Assembly (NCBI RefSeq): GCF_002356355.1
Contig: NZ_AP018052.1
Coordinates: 310,001-374,000 of the forward strand
Direction of reading: 5' to 3'
DNA length: 64,000 nt
Origin: Thiohalobacter thiocyanaticus
GTDB lineage: Bacteria; Pseudomonadota; Gammaproteobacteria; Thiohalobacterales; Thiohalobacteraceae
Part shown: positions 28,259-37,699 of the stretch, piece by piece
Layout of the letters: the number at the start of each line of letters is the position of its first letter
Position numbering within the stretch: the stretch's first letter is position 1
Translations under genes and position numbers: made by a program
The notes under the pieces: model-generated
Databases searched by the model: none
What the model saw: only the letters and a program-made list of their open reading frames with translations
Told to the model about the DNA's origin: nothing

Positions 28259-29463
28259 AACCGCTGTTTCTGGCCCTGCTCACCCTGGCCCTGGGCGTGG
28301 TGCTCGGGTTGGTGTTTCTCAACGAACCCGGCTATGTGCTGATCGGCTACGGTCAGTGGAGCGTCGAGACCAGCCTGTCGCTGCTGCTGTTCGGCCTGCT
28401 GCTGGGGTTCATCGTCCTCTACGCCCTGCTGCGGCTGCTGGCCGGGGCGCGGCGCACCCCCCGGCGGCTGCGGGCCTGGCGCGGCCGGCGCCGGGCCCTG
28501 CGCGCCCGGCACTCGCTCAACCAGGGCCTGCTGGCCCTGTCCGAGGGCGACTGGCCGCGTGCCGAGCGGCTGCTGACCCAGCATGCCGATGACAGCGAGA
28601 GTCCGCTGCTCAACTATATCGCCGCGGCCCGGGCCGCCCAGTACCAGGGTGCGGATGCCCGGCGTGACCAGTATCTGCGCCTGGCTCACCAGGCGATGCC
28701 CAACTCCGACGTCGCCGTCGGCCTGACCCAGGCCGATCTGCAGTTCAGCCATCAGCAGATGGAACAGGCGCTGGCCACGCTGACCCATCTGCGCAGCATC
28801 GCGCCGCGTCATGCCTATGTACTGAAGATGCTCGCCCGTCTGTACCAGCGCCTGGGCGACTGGGAGCGCCTGCGCGAACTGCTGCCCGAACTGCGCAAGC
28901 GCCGGGCCCTGCCCGAGCCGGCGCTGGACGAACTGGAGGAGACGGTCTACCGCGCGCTGCTGGAGGGCAGCGTGCGTCAGCACGATGCCGCGGCGCTGCA
29001 GCAGCTGTGGGGCCAGCTGCCACGGCGGCTGCGCCAGGACAATGACCTGGTCCTGGTCTACGGCCGCGCCCTGCATCACCTGGAGCTGGATCCGGCGGCC
29101 GAGCCGGTGCTGCGCGAGGCCATCCGGCGTCAGCGTGACGAACGTCTGCTGGATCTCTATGGCCGGGTGCGGGGCGAGAATCTCGGCATGCAGCTCTCGC
29201 AGCTGGAGGAATGGCTCAAGGAGCAGCCGCGCAACCCGGTGCTGCTGCAGGCCGCCGGCCGGCTGGCGATCCTCAACCGGCTGTGGGGCAAGGCCCGCAG
29301 CTATCTCGAGGCGGCGCTGGAGATCCAGCCGACGGTGGAGGGCTACCAGCTGCTGGGGAGCCTGCTGGAGGAACTGGAAGAACCGGATGAGGCGGCGGTG
29401 TGTTTCCGCAAGGGCATGCAGCTGGCCACCGGCGAGACCGGCCGCCTCCCGGCTCCGGGGTGA
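28255..29463 (+). CDS. hemY: HemY, TPR membrane protein of the haem operon
   Basis: A 402-residue inner-membrane protein with two N-terminal helices (residues 4-25 and 40-62) and a TPR-rich domain beyond (LNQGLLALSEGDWPRAERLL; LEAALEIQPTVEGYQLLGSL). This is the gammaproteobacterial HemY, distinct from the protoporphyrinogen oxidase of the same name. It probably helps organise late haem synthesis at the membrane. Overlaps hemX by 4 bp and ends the operon. Confidence 0.92.
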   Translation: MKPLFLALLTLALGVVLGLVFLNEPGYVLIGYGQWSVETSLSLLLFGLLLGFIVLYALLRLLAGARRTPRRLRAWRGRRRALRARHSLNQGLLALSEGDWPRAERLLTQHADDSESPLLNYIAAARAAQYQGADARRDQYLRLAHQAMPNSDVAVGLTQADLQFSHQQMEQALATLTHLRSIAPRHAYVLKMLARLYQRLGDWERLRELLPELRKRRALPEPALDELEETVYRALLEGSVRQHDAAALQQLWGQLPRRLRQDNDLVLVYGRALHHLELDPAAEPVLREAIRRQRDERLLDLYGRVRGENLGMQLSQLEEWLKEQPRNPVLLQAAGRLAILNRLWGKARSYLEAALEIQPTVEGYQLLGSLLEELEEPDEAAVCFRKGMQLATGETGRLPAPG

Positions 29464-29480
29464 GGTTCATCAAAGATCAA

Positions 29481-29728
29481 GAGCGCCACGGAATACACGG
29501 AAAAATATAATTGCAGAAACCGCCCGGTCTCTGTTCCACTCAATGCTCGTTATTCCGGCACAAGGCGGAACTATTGCTTTACGGCGGGTTGCGGATTACT
29601 CGCTGCGCTCGCCCTGCGGGCCGCCCTTTGGGCGCTCAACGCGCTGCGCGCATGCGTCGGAATGACCGGGAATCGTTACAAATCCACCAGCCTAATATTC
29701 AGTCCTGTCCGTGTATTCCGTGGCGCTC
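29481..29728. repeat. Composite repeat region with inverted 20-bp ends
   Basis: The whole gap between convergent hemY and the reductase is repetitive. GAGCGCCACGGAATACACGG (29481-29500) is repeated exactly in inverse at 29709-29728, with a third copy at 40686-40705. Between them a block at 29592-29641 (GGATTACTCGCTGCGCTCGC...) is nearly identical, in inverse, to 33536-33585, and TTATTCCGGC / GTCGGAATGACCGG resemble family C ends. The layout looks like a nested or composite small element with no coding capacity. Confidence 0.7.
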
Positions 29729-29735
29729 CTGATCT

Positions 29736-30782
29736 TCACCCGCCGCCCTGGGCCGCCTTGTCGCGGGTGTCGGCGGCGAACTCGAAGGCGTCGGCGAACA
29801 TCTGCTCCATCGGCACGCCGCGGCCGAGGAAGCTCTGGCGGCCGGCCTCGACCATCGCCGGCGGGCCGCTCATGTAGATGTCGTAGCCGGCCGGTTCCGG
29901 ATAGTGCTCGAGCAGGGCGCCCAGCACCAGGCCGGTCTCCCCGTCCCAGTCATCCTCGGCCAGCGGTTCCGACAGGACCGGGGTGTAGTGGAAATTCGCG
30001 TGCTCGCGCGCCCAATGGCTGATCTGGTCGTGGGCATAGAGATCGCGCCGTGAACGCACCCCCCAGAACAGGTGGATCGGCCGGGTGATGCCGACATGGA
30101 AGGCGTGTTCCAGCATGCCCTTGAGCGGGGCGTAGCCGGTGCCGCCGGCCATCATCAGGATCGGTCGCGGGGATTCCTCGCGCAGGTAGAACTGCCCGAG
30201 GGGGCCCTCGATGCGCAGGATGGTCTTCGGCTGCATTTCATTGAAGACATACTGAGTGAACTCGCCGCCCTCGATCAGCCGGATGTGCAGGTCGATGTAT
30301 TCATCGTCATGCGGGGCGTTGGCGATGGAGAAGGCGCGCCGGCGGCCGTCCTTGAGCAGGATCTCGATATACTGGCCGGCGAAGAACTGCAGCCGCTCGG
30401 TGGTCGGCAGCTTCAGCCTCAGCAGGTAGACGTCGTGGCACAGCCGCTGCATCTCGGCCACCCGTACCGGCATGTTCTTGACCTCGATCTGGGCCGGCGT
30501 GTCCAGTTCCCGGATCTCGATGCTCAGATCCTCGCGCGGCATGGCCTGGCAGAACAGGGCCTGGCCGGCGGCGGCCTCGTCCGGCTCGAGCGCGGGCGGA
30601 AGCACGTCGTCGGGATAGTCCACCGAACCCCTGATTACCCGGCCCCGGCAGCTGCCGCAGCTGCCGCCGCGGCAGCCATAGGGCAGTTCGATGCCCTGGC
30701 GCAGGGCCGCTTCGAGCACGGACTCGCCGGCTTCCACAGAAAATGTGTGGCCGCTGGGTTCGATCTTGACCTGATATGCCAT
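29736..30782 (-). CDS. 2Fe-2S flavin reductase (AscD / CDP-glucoseen reductase-like)
   Basis: A 348-residue electron-transfer protein. The N-terminal plant-type ferredoxin domain has Cys37, Cys42, Cys45 (YGCRGGSCGSC) and Cys78; the FAD domain has RRAFSIANAPHD, and the NAD(P)H domain has MMAGGTGYAPLKGML and SGPPAMV. Relatives are annotated CDP-6-deoxy-delta-3,4-glucoseen reductase or aromatic-ring oxygenase reductase; that label should not be taken as function since no deoxysugar genes are near. In Pseudomonas a homologue also lies close to ubiD, as here. The start is the ATG of MAYQVKIEPSG. It diverges from the SDR gene with 65 bp between starts. Confidence 0.88.
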   Translation of the reverse strand: MAYQVKIEPSGHTFSVEAGESVLEAALRQGIELPYGCRGGSCGSCRGRVIRGSVDYPDDVLPPALEPDEAAAGQALFCQAMPREDLSIEIRELDTPAQIEVKNMPVRVAEMQRLCHDVYLLRLKLPTTERLQFFAGQYIEILLKDGRRRAFSIANAPHDDEYIDLHIRLIEGGEFTQYVFNEMQPKTILRIEGPLGQFYLREESPRPILMMAGGTGYAPLKGMLEHAFHVGITRPIHLFWGVRSRRDLYAHDQISHWAREHANFHYTPVLSEPLAEDDWDGETGLVLGALLEHYPEPAGYDIYMSGPPAMVEAGRQSFLGRGVPMEQMFADAFEFAADTRDKAAQGGG

Positions 30783-30847
30783 GTAATCTAGGACGCAACT
30801 TAAACAAAGGCGGCGATTGTCGCCCATTTCCTGCTGGAGATAAACCG

Positions 30848-31726
30848 ATGAACCCTGTGCTAATCGTGGGCTGCGGCTATGTCGGACAGCGCCTGGCCCG
30901 GCAGTTGCGGGCCGAGGGGGGGGCAGTCACGGGTCTGGTGCGCAGTGATGCCGGCGTGGCCGGCCTGCGCGAGGCGGACATCGCGCCGTTGCAACTGGAT
31001 CTGGACCAGCCGCTGCCGGCAGATGCCATCCCCGCGGCCGGCCGCGATTTGTACTACTTTGCTCCGCCGCCTCCGGAAGGCGATGGCGATCCGCGCCTGG
31101 CGCGGGTGCTGGAGCAGCTGCGCCCGGGAAATCTGCCCCGGCGCATCGTCTACATCAGTACCAGCGGGGTCTATGGCGACAGCGGCGGCGACTGGATCGA
31201 CGAGTCATTTCCGCCCAACCCCGGCACCCCGCGCGGGCGCCGGCGCCTGGCCGCCGAGCAGGCCCTGCAGGCCTGGTCGGAGCAGACCGGCATCGCGGTG
31301 GTGATCCTGCGCGTACCCGGCATCTACGGCCCCGGCAAGCTGCCGCTGGAACGCATCCGCCAGGGGCTGCCGATCCTGCGTGAAGAAGACTGTCCCTACA
31401 CCAACCGCATCCAGGTCGATGACCTGATTGCCGCCTGTCGCGCTGCCATGGAAAGGGGCGAACCGGGCGCTGCGTACAACGTCGCCGACGGCCACCCCAG
31501 CACCATGGCCGACTACTTTGCCCGCATCGCCAGGGCCGCCGGCCTGCCGCCGCCGCCCACTGTCACCCGTGAGGAGGCGCCAGAGAAACTGAGCCGGGGC
31601 ATGCAGGCCTTCATGAACGAGTCCAAGCGGCTGGACAACCGGCGGCTGCGGGAGGAGTTGGGGGTGGAATTGAAGTACCCCGAACTGGAGGCCGGGCTGG
31701 CCGCCTGTCTGCAGGAGATGCAGTGA
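30848..31726 (+). CDS. NAD(P)-dependent epimerase/dehydratase (YeeZ-like SDR)
   Basis: A 292-residue extended-type short-chain dehydrogenase. The Rossmann loop is GCGYVGQRLARQLRAEG, the first glycine motif being GxGYxG; YISTSGVYG carries the catalytic Ser and Tyr, and VRVPGIYGPGK-like RVPGIYGPGKLPLERI is typical. Atypically, the Tyr-xxx-Lys is not in the classic form, which is common in this subgroup. Start at MNPVLIVGCG with CTGGAG upstream. Substrate unknown. Confidence 0.85.
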   Translation: MNPVLIVGCGYVGQRLARQLRAEGGAVTGLVRSDAGVAGLREADIAPLQLDLDQPLPADAIPAAGRDLYYFAPPPPEGDGDPRLARVLEQLRPGNLPRRIVYISTSGVYGDSGGDWIDESFPPNPGTPRGRRRLAAEQALQAWSEQTGIAVVILRVPGIYGPGKLPLERIRQGLPILREEDCPYTNRIQVDDLIAACRAAMERGEPGAAYNVADGHPSTMADYFARIARAAGLPPPPTVTREEAPEKLSRGMQAFMNESKRLDNRRLREELGVELKYPELEAGLAACLQEMQ

Positions 31727-31728
31727 CG

Positions 31729-31871
31729 TTGGTCGGGTTACGCCTTCCAGGCTAACCCGACGTCTGCCGCCGCATGTCGGGTTACGCTGCGCTAACCCGA
31801 CCTACACACTGAAAGGCGTAACACGACGTCAGCCGCCGCATGTCGAATTACGCCGCGGCTGACACGACCTG
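31729..31871. repeat. REP-like repeats, family A copy 3, with a decayed duplicate
   Basis: TTGGTCGGGTTACGCC...TAACCCGACGTC and GTCGGGTTACGCTGCG...TAACCCGACCTAC (to 31805) form the usual mirror pair. Immediately after, 31815-31871 repeats the pattern with many substitutions (GGCGTAACACGACGTC ... TGTCGAATTACGCCGCGG ... CACGACCT), an older copy in tandem. It fills the convergent gap between the SDR and ubiD. Confidence 0.75.
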
Positions 31872-31885
31872 CATACTGTGGCGGT

Positions 31886-33358
31886 TCAGGATTCGAATAT
31901 ATCCAGCTCATCCCACAGGATGTCGATGCGCTGTTTCACTGCATCGTCCATCCGGATCGGCCGGCCCCATTCGCGGTCGGTCTCGCCCCGCCACTTGTTG
32001 GTGGCGTCCATGCCGACCTTGCCGCCCAGGCCGGAGACCGGTGAGGCGAAGTCGAGATAGTCGATCGGGGTGTTGTCGATCAGGGTGGTGTCGCGCACCG
32101 GGTCCATGCGTGTGGTCATGGCCCAGATCACGTCCTGCCAGTCGCGGATGTTCACGTCGTCGTCGGTGACGATGACGAACTTGGTGTACATGAACTGGCG
32201 CAGGAAGGACCAGACCCCGAACATCACCCGCTTGGCGTGGCCCGGGTACTGCTTCTTCATACTGACCACCGCCAGGCGGTAGGAGCAGCCCTCGGGCGGC
32301 AGGTAGAAGTCGGTGATCTCCGGGAACTGCTTCTGCAGCAGCGGCACGAACACCTCGTTCAGGGCCACGCCCAGGATGGCCGGCTCGTCCGGCGGCCGGC
32401 CGGTGTAGGTGCTGTGATAGATGGGGTCGCGGCGGTGGGTGATGCGCTCCAGCGTGAACACCGGGAAGCGCTCCACTTCGTTGTAGTAGCCGGTGTGGTC
32501 GCCGAACGGGCCCTCGTCGGCCTCGTCGCCCGGATGCAGAAACCCCTCCAGCACGATCTCGGCCGAGGCCGGCACCATCAGGTCGTGGGACAGGCACTTC
32601 ACCAGCCGGGTGCGGCTGCCGCGCAGCAGGCCGGCGAAGGCATATTCCGACAGCGTATCCGGCACCGGGGTGACCGCGCCCAGGATGGTGGCGGGGTCCG
32701 CGCCCAACGCGACAGCGACCGGGAAGGGTTCGCCCGGATGCTCGGCCTGCCAGTCGCGGTAGTCCAGCGCCCCGCCGCGGTGTGCCAGCCAGCGCATGAT
32801 GACCTTGTTTCTGTCGATGACCTGCTGGCGGTAGATGCCCAGGTTGGCGCGCGGCTTGTGCGGGCCCTGGGTGACGACCAGGGCCCAGGTGATCAGTGGC
32901 CCGGCATCGCCGGGCCAGCAGGTCTGGATGGGAAACCGCCCGAGATCGATGTCGTCCTTCTCGATCACCACCTCCTGGCAGGGTGCGTCGCGCACTGTCT
33001 TCGGCGCCATGTCCAGCACCTTCTTGAACATCGGCAGCTTGCTCCAGGCGTCCTTCATGCCGCGCGGCGGTTCGGGTTCCTTCAATGTGGCGAGCAGTTT
33101 GCCGACCTCGCGCAGCGCCAGGGTGGATTCCTCGCCCATGCCGAAGGCCACCCGTTCCGGCGTGCCGAACAGGTTGCCCAGCACCGGGATGGCGTGCCCC
33201 TTCGGATTCTCGAACAGCAGCGCCGGCCCGCCGCGGCGCAGGGTGCGGTCGCAGATCTCGGTTATCTCCAGATAGGGATCGACTTCCTGGCGGATGCGTT
33301 TGAGCTGGCCGCGCTGTTCGAGCTGATGGATGAAGTCGCGAAGGTCGTTGTATTTCAT
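31886..33358 (-). CDS. ubiD: UbiD, 3-octaprenyl-4-hydroxybenzoate decarboxylase
   Basis: A 490-residue prenylated-FMN-dependent decarboxylase of ubiquinone synthesis. The family N-terminus ([20 protein letters not shown]), [16 protein letters not shown], and the catalytic [23 protein letters not shown] block are present. It needs the prenyl-FMN synthase UbiX, not found in the window. Full length; ends next to a family A repeat. Confidence 0.96.
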   Translation of the reverse strand: MKYNDLRDFIHQLEQRGQLKRIRQEVDPYLEITEICDRTLRRGGPALLFENPKGHAIPVLGNLFGTPERVAFGMGEESTLALREVGKLLATLKEPEPPRGMKDAWSKLPMFKKVLDMAPKTVRDAPCQEVVIEKDDIDLGRFPIQTCWPGDAGPLITWALVVTQGPHKPRANLGIYRQQVIDRNKVIMRWLAHRGGALDYRDWQAEHPGEPFPVAVALGADPATILGAVTPVPDTLSEYAFAGLLRGSRTRLVKCLSHDLMVPASAEIVLEGFLHPGDEADEGPFGDHTGYYNEVERFPVFTLERITHRRDPIYHSTYTGRPPDEPAILGVALNEVFVPLLQKQFPEITDFYLPPEGCSYRLAVVSMKKQYPGHAKRVMFGVWSFLRQFMYTKFVIVTDDDVNIRDWQDVIWAMTTRMDPVRDTTLIDNTPIDYLDFASPVSGLGGKVGMDATNKWRGETDREWGRPIRMDDAVKQRIDILWDELDIFES

Positions 33359-33498
33359 TATTTGGAATCAGTTGGCCGGGTGGTGTGAGCGCGGAGGGCG
33401 TAGAGGCATTTATGCCCTATGGGTACAGAATCGCAAGGGTATAATAATTATGGATGGATTAAATAACGATCGCAGGTTGGCTACAAGCTGTAAGGTAC

Positions 33499-33733
33499 CG
33501 TCATTCCCGCGGATGCGGGACAAAAACGCGGAGCGTGTTGAACGCCCGCAGGGCGGCCCGGAGGGCGAGCGCAGCGAGTAATCCAGTGACCGCAGCGGTG
33601 CCTGGATCCCGGCCTTCGCCGGGATGACGGAATATGCGGTGATATTCATGTAGCCATTCGTAGGTCGGGTTGGCGCAGCGTAACCCGACAAATCGCGGCG
33701 GGTGTCGGGTTACGCTGCGCCAACCCGACCTAC
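33499..33733. repeat. Repeat cluster, families C and A (copy 4)
   Basis: The 516 bp between ubiD and prlC have no gene. From the left: CGTCATTCCCGCGGATGCGGG (family C-like, 33499), a block at 33536-33585 that recurs in inverse at 29592-29641, GGATCCCGGCCTTCGCCGGGATGACGG (family C, 33604-33630), and a complete family A mirror pair at 33660-33733 (GTAGGTCGGGTTGGCGCAGCG ... CCAACCCGACCTAC). An octamer tandem array follows at 33795. Outside these, 33359-33498 shows nothing recognisable. Confidence 0.8.
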
Positions 33734-33794
33734 ATTCCGCCAGATAGTTTTCGGGACCATCTGCGAAACAAGATTGTTGATTATTGCATTCTTT

Positions 33795-33842
33795 GCGTCT
33801 CCGCGTCTCCGCGTCTCCGCGTCTCCGCGTCTCCGCGCCTCC
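33795..33842. repeat. Tandem octamer array GCGTCTCC
   Basis: Five perfect and one imperfect (GCGCCTCC) copies of the 8-base unit GCGTCTCC lie head to tail, 32 bp beyond the prlC stop codon. The unit is the same as the core of the dispersed TTTGCGTCTCCGCGTCT repeat at 837-860, where it occurs only about twice, so slippage appears to have expanded it here. Confidence 0.85.
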
Positions 33843-33874
33843 ACGCCCTCTGCGTTGATGCCGCCTTCCTCACC

Positions 33875-35914
33875 TCACGCCGCCAACCCGCTGTGGCGCA
33901 GCAGTGCATCGATGGACGGCTCGCGGCCGCGGAACTCGATGAACAGCTCCATCGGCTCGCGCGAACCGCCCTGCTCCAGGATGCTGGTGAGGAAGCGTTT
34001 CCCGGTGTCGCGGTCGAAGATGCCGGACTCCTCGAAAGCGGAGAAGGCGTCGGCCGACAGCACCTCGGCCCACTTGTAGCTGTAGTAGCCCGCCGCGTAG
34101 CCGCCGGCGAAGATGTGCGAGAAGCTGTGCGGGAAGCGGTTGAAGGACGGCGGCTGGATGACCGCGACCTGGTCGCGCACCTGCTGCAGGATGTCATAGA
34201 CGCGCCCGCCCTGCGCCGGGTCGTATTCCCGGTGCAGGCGGAAATCAAAGATGGAGAACTCCAGCTGGCGTACCATCATCATGGCGGACTGGAAGTTCTT
34301 CGCCGCCAGCATGCGCTCGAACAGTTCGCCCGGCAATTTCTCTCCGGTTTCATAATGGCCGGCGATCAGATCCAGCGCCTCGCGTTCCCAGCACCAGTTC
34401 TCCATGAACTGGCTGGGCAGTTCCACCGCGTCCCAGGCCACGCCGCTGATCCCGGACACGCCGGCATAATCGACCTGGGTCAGCATGTGATGCAGGCCGT
34501 GGCCGAACTCGTGGAACAGGGTAATCACTTCGTCGTGGGTGAGCAGCGCGGGCTTGTCGCCCACCGGCGGGGTGAAGTTGCAGGTGAGGTAGGCCACCGG
34601 CGTCTGCAGGCCATCGCGGGTGATGCGCCGCGAGACGCACTCGTCCATCCAGGCGCCGCCGCGCTTGTGCGGACGGGCGTAGAGATCCAGATAGAACTGG
34701 CCGCGCAGCCTGCCGTCCGTGTCGCGGATCTCGTAGAAGCGCACGTCCTCGTGCCAGGCGTCCACGCCCTTCACTTCCCTGATGTCCAGGCCGTACAGCC
34801 GATTCACCACGGCAAACATGCCGGGGATCACGCGGGTGACGGGGAACCAGGGCTTCACCTCCTCCTGCGAGATGGCGTACTTGTGCTCGCGCAGCTTCTC
34901 CGAGTAGTAGGCCACATCCCAAGCCTCGATATCCGCCATGCCGTGCTGGTCGCGGGCGAAGGCGCGGATCTCGTCCAGCTCGGCGCGCGCCGCCGGCAGG
35001 GCGCGTTCGGCCAGGTCGTGGAGGAACTGCAGCACCTGGTCGGTGCTCTGCGCCATCTTGGTGGCGATGGACTTCTCGGCATAGTTGTCAAAGCCCAGCA
35101 GCTGCGCGGCCTCGTGGCGCAGGGCCAGAATCCGCTCCATCACCGGGCCGTTGTCCCACTGGCCGGCGTTCGGACCCTCGTCGGAGGCGCGGGTGACATA
35201 GGCGGTGTAGAGCTCGCGGCGCAGCTCGCGGTCATCGGCATAGGTCAGCACCGGGTAGTAGGAGGGGAACTCCAGGTTGAACAGCCAGCCCTCCAGGCCC
35301 TCGCGCTCGGCGGTCTGGCGGGCCAGATCGACGGCCGATTCGGGCAGCCCGGCCAGACGGCTCTCATCGGTGATGTTGAGCTTCCAGCCGTGGGTGGCGT
35401 CCAGCAGGTTCTCCTCGAACTTCGCCGTCAGTGAGGACAGCTCCTGCATGACGGCCCGGTAGCGTTCGCGCTGTTCGGGCGGCAGAGCCACGCCGGAGAG
35501 GCGGAAGTCGCGCAGGGCATTGTCGATGACCTTCTGCTGTGCAGTGTCGAGTTGCTTATAGTCATCGCTGTCGGCGATCTGGCGGAAGGCCTGGAACAGG
35601 CGCTCGTTCTGGCCCATCTCGGTGGCATAGTCGGACAGCTTGGGCAGACAGGCATTGTAGGCCTGGCGCAGGGCTTCGCTGTTGACCACCGAGTTCATGT
35701 GGCTGACCGGCGACCAGGCGCGGTCGAGTTTGTCCTCCACATCCTCGATCGGCTGCACCAGATTGTCCCAGCTGTAGACGCTGTTCTCCTCCAGCAGCCG
35801 GTGCATGCTGGCGCGACACTCGGCCAGCAGGGCGTCGACGGCCGGTTCCACGTGTTCGGGCTTGATGCAGCTGAAGGGCGGCAGGCCCTGCAGGTCGATG
35901 AGGGGATTGCTCAT
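33875..35914 (-). CDS. prlC: Oligopeptidase A (M3 metallopeptidase)
   Basis: A 679-residue cytoplasmic zinc peptidase that degrades short peptides and cleaved signal peptides. The zinc site HEFGHGLHHML begins at residue 468. The N-terminus MSNPLIDLQGLPPFSCIKPEHVEPAV and the tail CGG-like FAGGYAAGYYSYKWAEVLSAD are typical. Length is normal. The start gives way to the divergent gorA start 137 bp away. Confidence 0.96.
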   Translation of the reverse strand: MSNPLIDLQGLPPFSCIKPEHVEPAVDALLAECRASMHRLLEENSVYSWDNLVQPIEDVEDKLDRAWSPVSHMNSVVNSEALRQAYNACLPKLSDYATEMGQNERLFQAFRQIADSDDYKQLDTAQQKVIDNALRDFRLSGVALPPEQRERYRAVMQELSSLTAKFEENLLDATHGWKLNITDESRLAGLPESAVDLARQTAEREGLEGWLFNLEFPSYYPVLTYADDRELRRELYTAYVTRASDEGPNAGQWDNGPVMERILALRHEAAQLLGFDNYAEKSIATKMAQSTDQVLQFLHDLAERALPAARAELDEIRAFARDQHGMADIEAWDVAYYSEKLREHKYAISQEEVKPWFPVTRVIPGMFAVVNRLYGLDIREVKGVDAWHEDVRFYEIRDTDGRLRGQFYLDLYARPHKRGGAWMDECVSRRITRDGLQTPVAYLTCNFTPPVGDKPALLTHDEVITLFHEFGHGLHHMLTQVDYAGVSGISGVAWDAVELPSQFMENWCWEREALDLIAGHYETGEKLPGELFERMLAAKNFQSAMMMVRQLEFSIFDFRLHREYDPAQGGRVYDILQQVRDQVAVIQPPSFNRFPHSFSHIFAGGYAAGYYSYKWAEVLSADAFSAFEESGIFDRDTGKRFLTSILEQGGSREPMELFIEFRGREPSIDALLRHSGLAA

Positions 35915-36050
35915 GGCGTGTCCTGTGCGATTGCGTTATGGCATACCCGGATTGTAATGGCTGGCAGGGACGGCGCCTAGGCGGGGGAGGAAGCGGGACG
36001 GCAAAACCCTTACAATGCCTGCTCATTCGCAGCAGACGAGCCCGAGACAT

Positions 36051-37400
36051 ATGCCCCAGCACTTTGATCTCATCGCCATCGGCGCCGGCAGCGGCGGCCT
36101 CTCGGTGGCCGAACGCGCCGCCCGCTATGGGGCGAAATGCGCCGTGGTCGAGAGCGGCCCGCTGGGCGGGACCTGCGTGAACGTCGGTTGCGTGCCCAAG
36201 AAGGTCATGTGGTACGGGGCCACCCTGGCCCATGCCCTCGATGATGCCGCCGGCTACGGATTCGATCTCACCCGCAACGGCTTCGACTGGGGCCGGCTAA
36301 AGGCCGGGCGGGATGCCTATGTCAATGGCATCAACACCTGGTATCACACCTACCTGGCCGATTCGGACATCACCGAGATCCCGGGCCGGGCGCGCTTCGT
36401 CGATGCCCGCACCCTGGAGGTGAACGGCGAGCGTTACAGCGCCGATCACATCTGCATCGCCGTGGGCGGCTACCCCACCGTGCCGGATATTCCGGGCGCG
36501 GAACTGGGCATCACCTCGGACGGCTTCTTCGAGCTGGAGTCGCGGCCGCAGCGGGTGGCCATTGCCGGTTCCGGCTACATCGCTGTGGAACTGGCCGGCA
36601 TGCTCAATGCGCTCGGCAGCGAGGTCACGCTGGTACTGCGGCGCGAACACATCCTGCGCGAGTTCGACGCCATGCTGCGTGAGTGCCTGATGGAGGAGAT
36701 GATCAAGGATGGCATCAACATCATCTCCACCACCGAGTTGGACGAGGTGGCGCTACAGGACGACGGCAAACTGAGCCTGCGCGGCGGCAACGGCCAGCAC
36801 CTGGACGATTTCGATCAGCTGATCTGGGCCGTGGGCCGCACCCCGGCCACTGACGGTCTGAACCTGGAGGCCGCCGGTGTGGCTGTGGATGAAAACGGCT
36901 TCATCCCCAGCGATCAGTACGAGAACACCAATGTCGAAGGCGTCTATGCGCTCGGGGATGTCAACGGCAAGGCCGCGCTCACCCCGGTGGCCATTGCCGC
37001 CGGCCGGCGTCTGGCCGACCGGCTGTTCGGCGGCATGAGCGAACGCCACCTGCCCTACGAGAACATCCCCACCGTGGTGTTCACTCACCCGCCCATCGGC
37101 ACCGTGGGGCTGACCGAGGCCCGTGCCCGGGAGATCCACGGCGACGCGGTCAAGATCTACCAGACCCGTTTCACAGCCATGTATCACGCCCTGACCGAAC
37201 ACAAGCGCGAGACCGCCATGAAGCTGGTCTGCGTCGGGGCGCAGGAGAAGGTGGTGGGCTGTCACATCATCGGCATGGGCGCCGACGAGATGCTGCAGGG
37301 CTTCGCCGTGGCGGTGCGCATGGGTGCGCGCAAGGCCGATCTGGACGATACCGTCGCCCTGCATCCGACCAGTGCCGAGGAGTTGGTGACGATGCGGTGA
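36051..37400 (+). CDS. gorA: Glutathione-disulfide reductase
   Basis: A 449-residue flavoenzyme that reduces glutathione disulfide. The FAD loop [14 protein letters not shown], redox pair Cys42/Cys47 (GGTCVNVGC), NADPH loop [11 protein letters not shown] followed by arginines (LRREHILR), and C-terminal [12 protein letters not shown] with the catalytic His are all there. Start at the ATG of [11 protein letters not shown]; the frame is open 12 codons further up. Divergent from prlC. Confidence 0.95.
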   Translation: MPQHFDLIAIGAGSGGLSVAERAARYGAKCAVVESGPLGGTCVNVGCVPKKVMWYGATLAHALDDAAGYGFDLTRNGFDWGRLKAGRDAYVNGINTWYHTYLADSDITEIPGRARFVDARTLEVNGERYSADHICIAVGGYPTVPDIPGAELGITSDGFFELESRPQRVAIAGSGYIAVELAGMLNALGSEVTLVLRREHILREFDAMLRECLMEEMIKDGINIISTTELDEVALQDDGKLSLRGGNGQHLDDFDQLIWAVGRTPATDGLNLEAAGVAVDENGFIPSDQYENTNVEGVYALGDVNGKAALTPVAIAAGRRLADRLFGGMSERHLPYENIPTVVFTHPPIGTVGLTEARAREIHGDAVKIYQTRFTAMYHALTEHKRETAMKLVCVGAQEKVVGCHIIGMGADEMLQGFAVAVRMGARKADLDDTVALHPTSAEELVTMR

Positions 37401-37409
37401 GGTGTCGCC

Positions 37410-37518
37410 CCCTCACCCCCGGCCCCTCGCCCCACAGGGGAGAGGGGGGCGGATATCGCGGCAGCTGCAGGGTTTCAATCCCCTCTCCCCTGTGGGGCGA
37501 GGGGTAGGGGTGAGGGGG
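37410..37518. repeat. Long C/G-rich inverted repeat, family D
   Basis: Left arm CCCTCACCCCCGGCCCCTCG... (37410-37448) and right arm CCCCTCTCCCCTGTGGGGCG... (37480-37518) pair over about 38 bases around a 31-base loop. Elements of this CCTCACCCC/CCCTCTCCC type are common intergenic repeats in bacteria. The right arm lies within the 3' end of the DUF1289 gene. Confidence 0.85.
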
Positions 37519-37699
37519 AGCCTGCTGCACGTCGCTGTTCGGCTGCGGCCAGGATCTCGCGCCGGCGCGCGGGATCGGCACCGCCCCACTCCGTGATCTC
37601 GCCCAGGGTGCGGCCGCAGCCCAGGCACACGTCGTCGTCGTCGAGCGTGCATACCCGAATGCAGGGCGATGCCGGTTCATGCTGTATTATGGTCGCCAT
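37475..37699 (-). CDS. DUF1289 small protein
   Basis: A 74-residue protein with the DUF1289 cysteine pattern SPCIRVCTLDDDDVCLGCGR (four Cys) and LGEITEWGGADPARRREILAAAEQR, full length for the core domain. The last residues (SPSPLPLAPQGRGD) are encoded by the family D repeat and replace or extend the natural end. The ATG at 37699 overlaps by two bases with the rnd start on the other strand (CATG). AAGGTG lies nine bases upstream. The cysteines suggest metal binding; the function is unknown. Confidence 0.85.
   Translation of the reverse strand: MATIIQHEPASPCIRVCTLDDDDVCLGCGRTLGEITEWGGADPARRREILAAAEQRRAAGSPSPLPLAPQGRGD

Noticed and set aside
29736-30782. Deoxysugar biosynthesis function
   Set aside because: Relatives are often named CDP-glucoseen reductase, but no sugar-nucleotide genes are nearby. 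Only the 2Fe-2S, FAD and NAD domains are supported.
33795-33842. Possible CRISPR array
   Set aside because: The unit is 8 bp with no spacers. This is a simple tandem repeat, and no cas genes are present.
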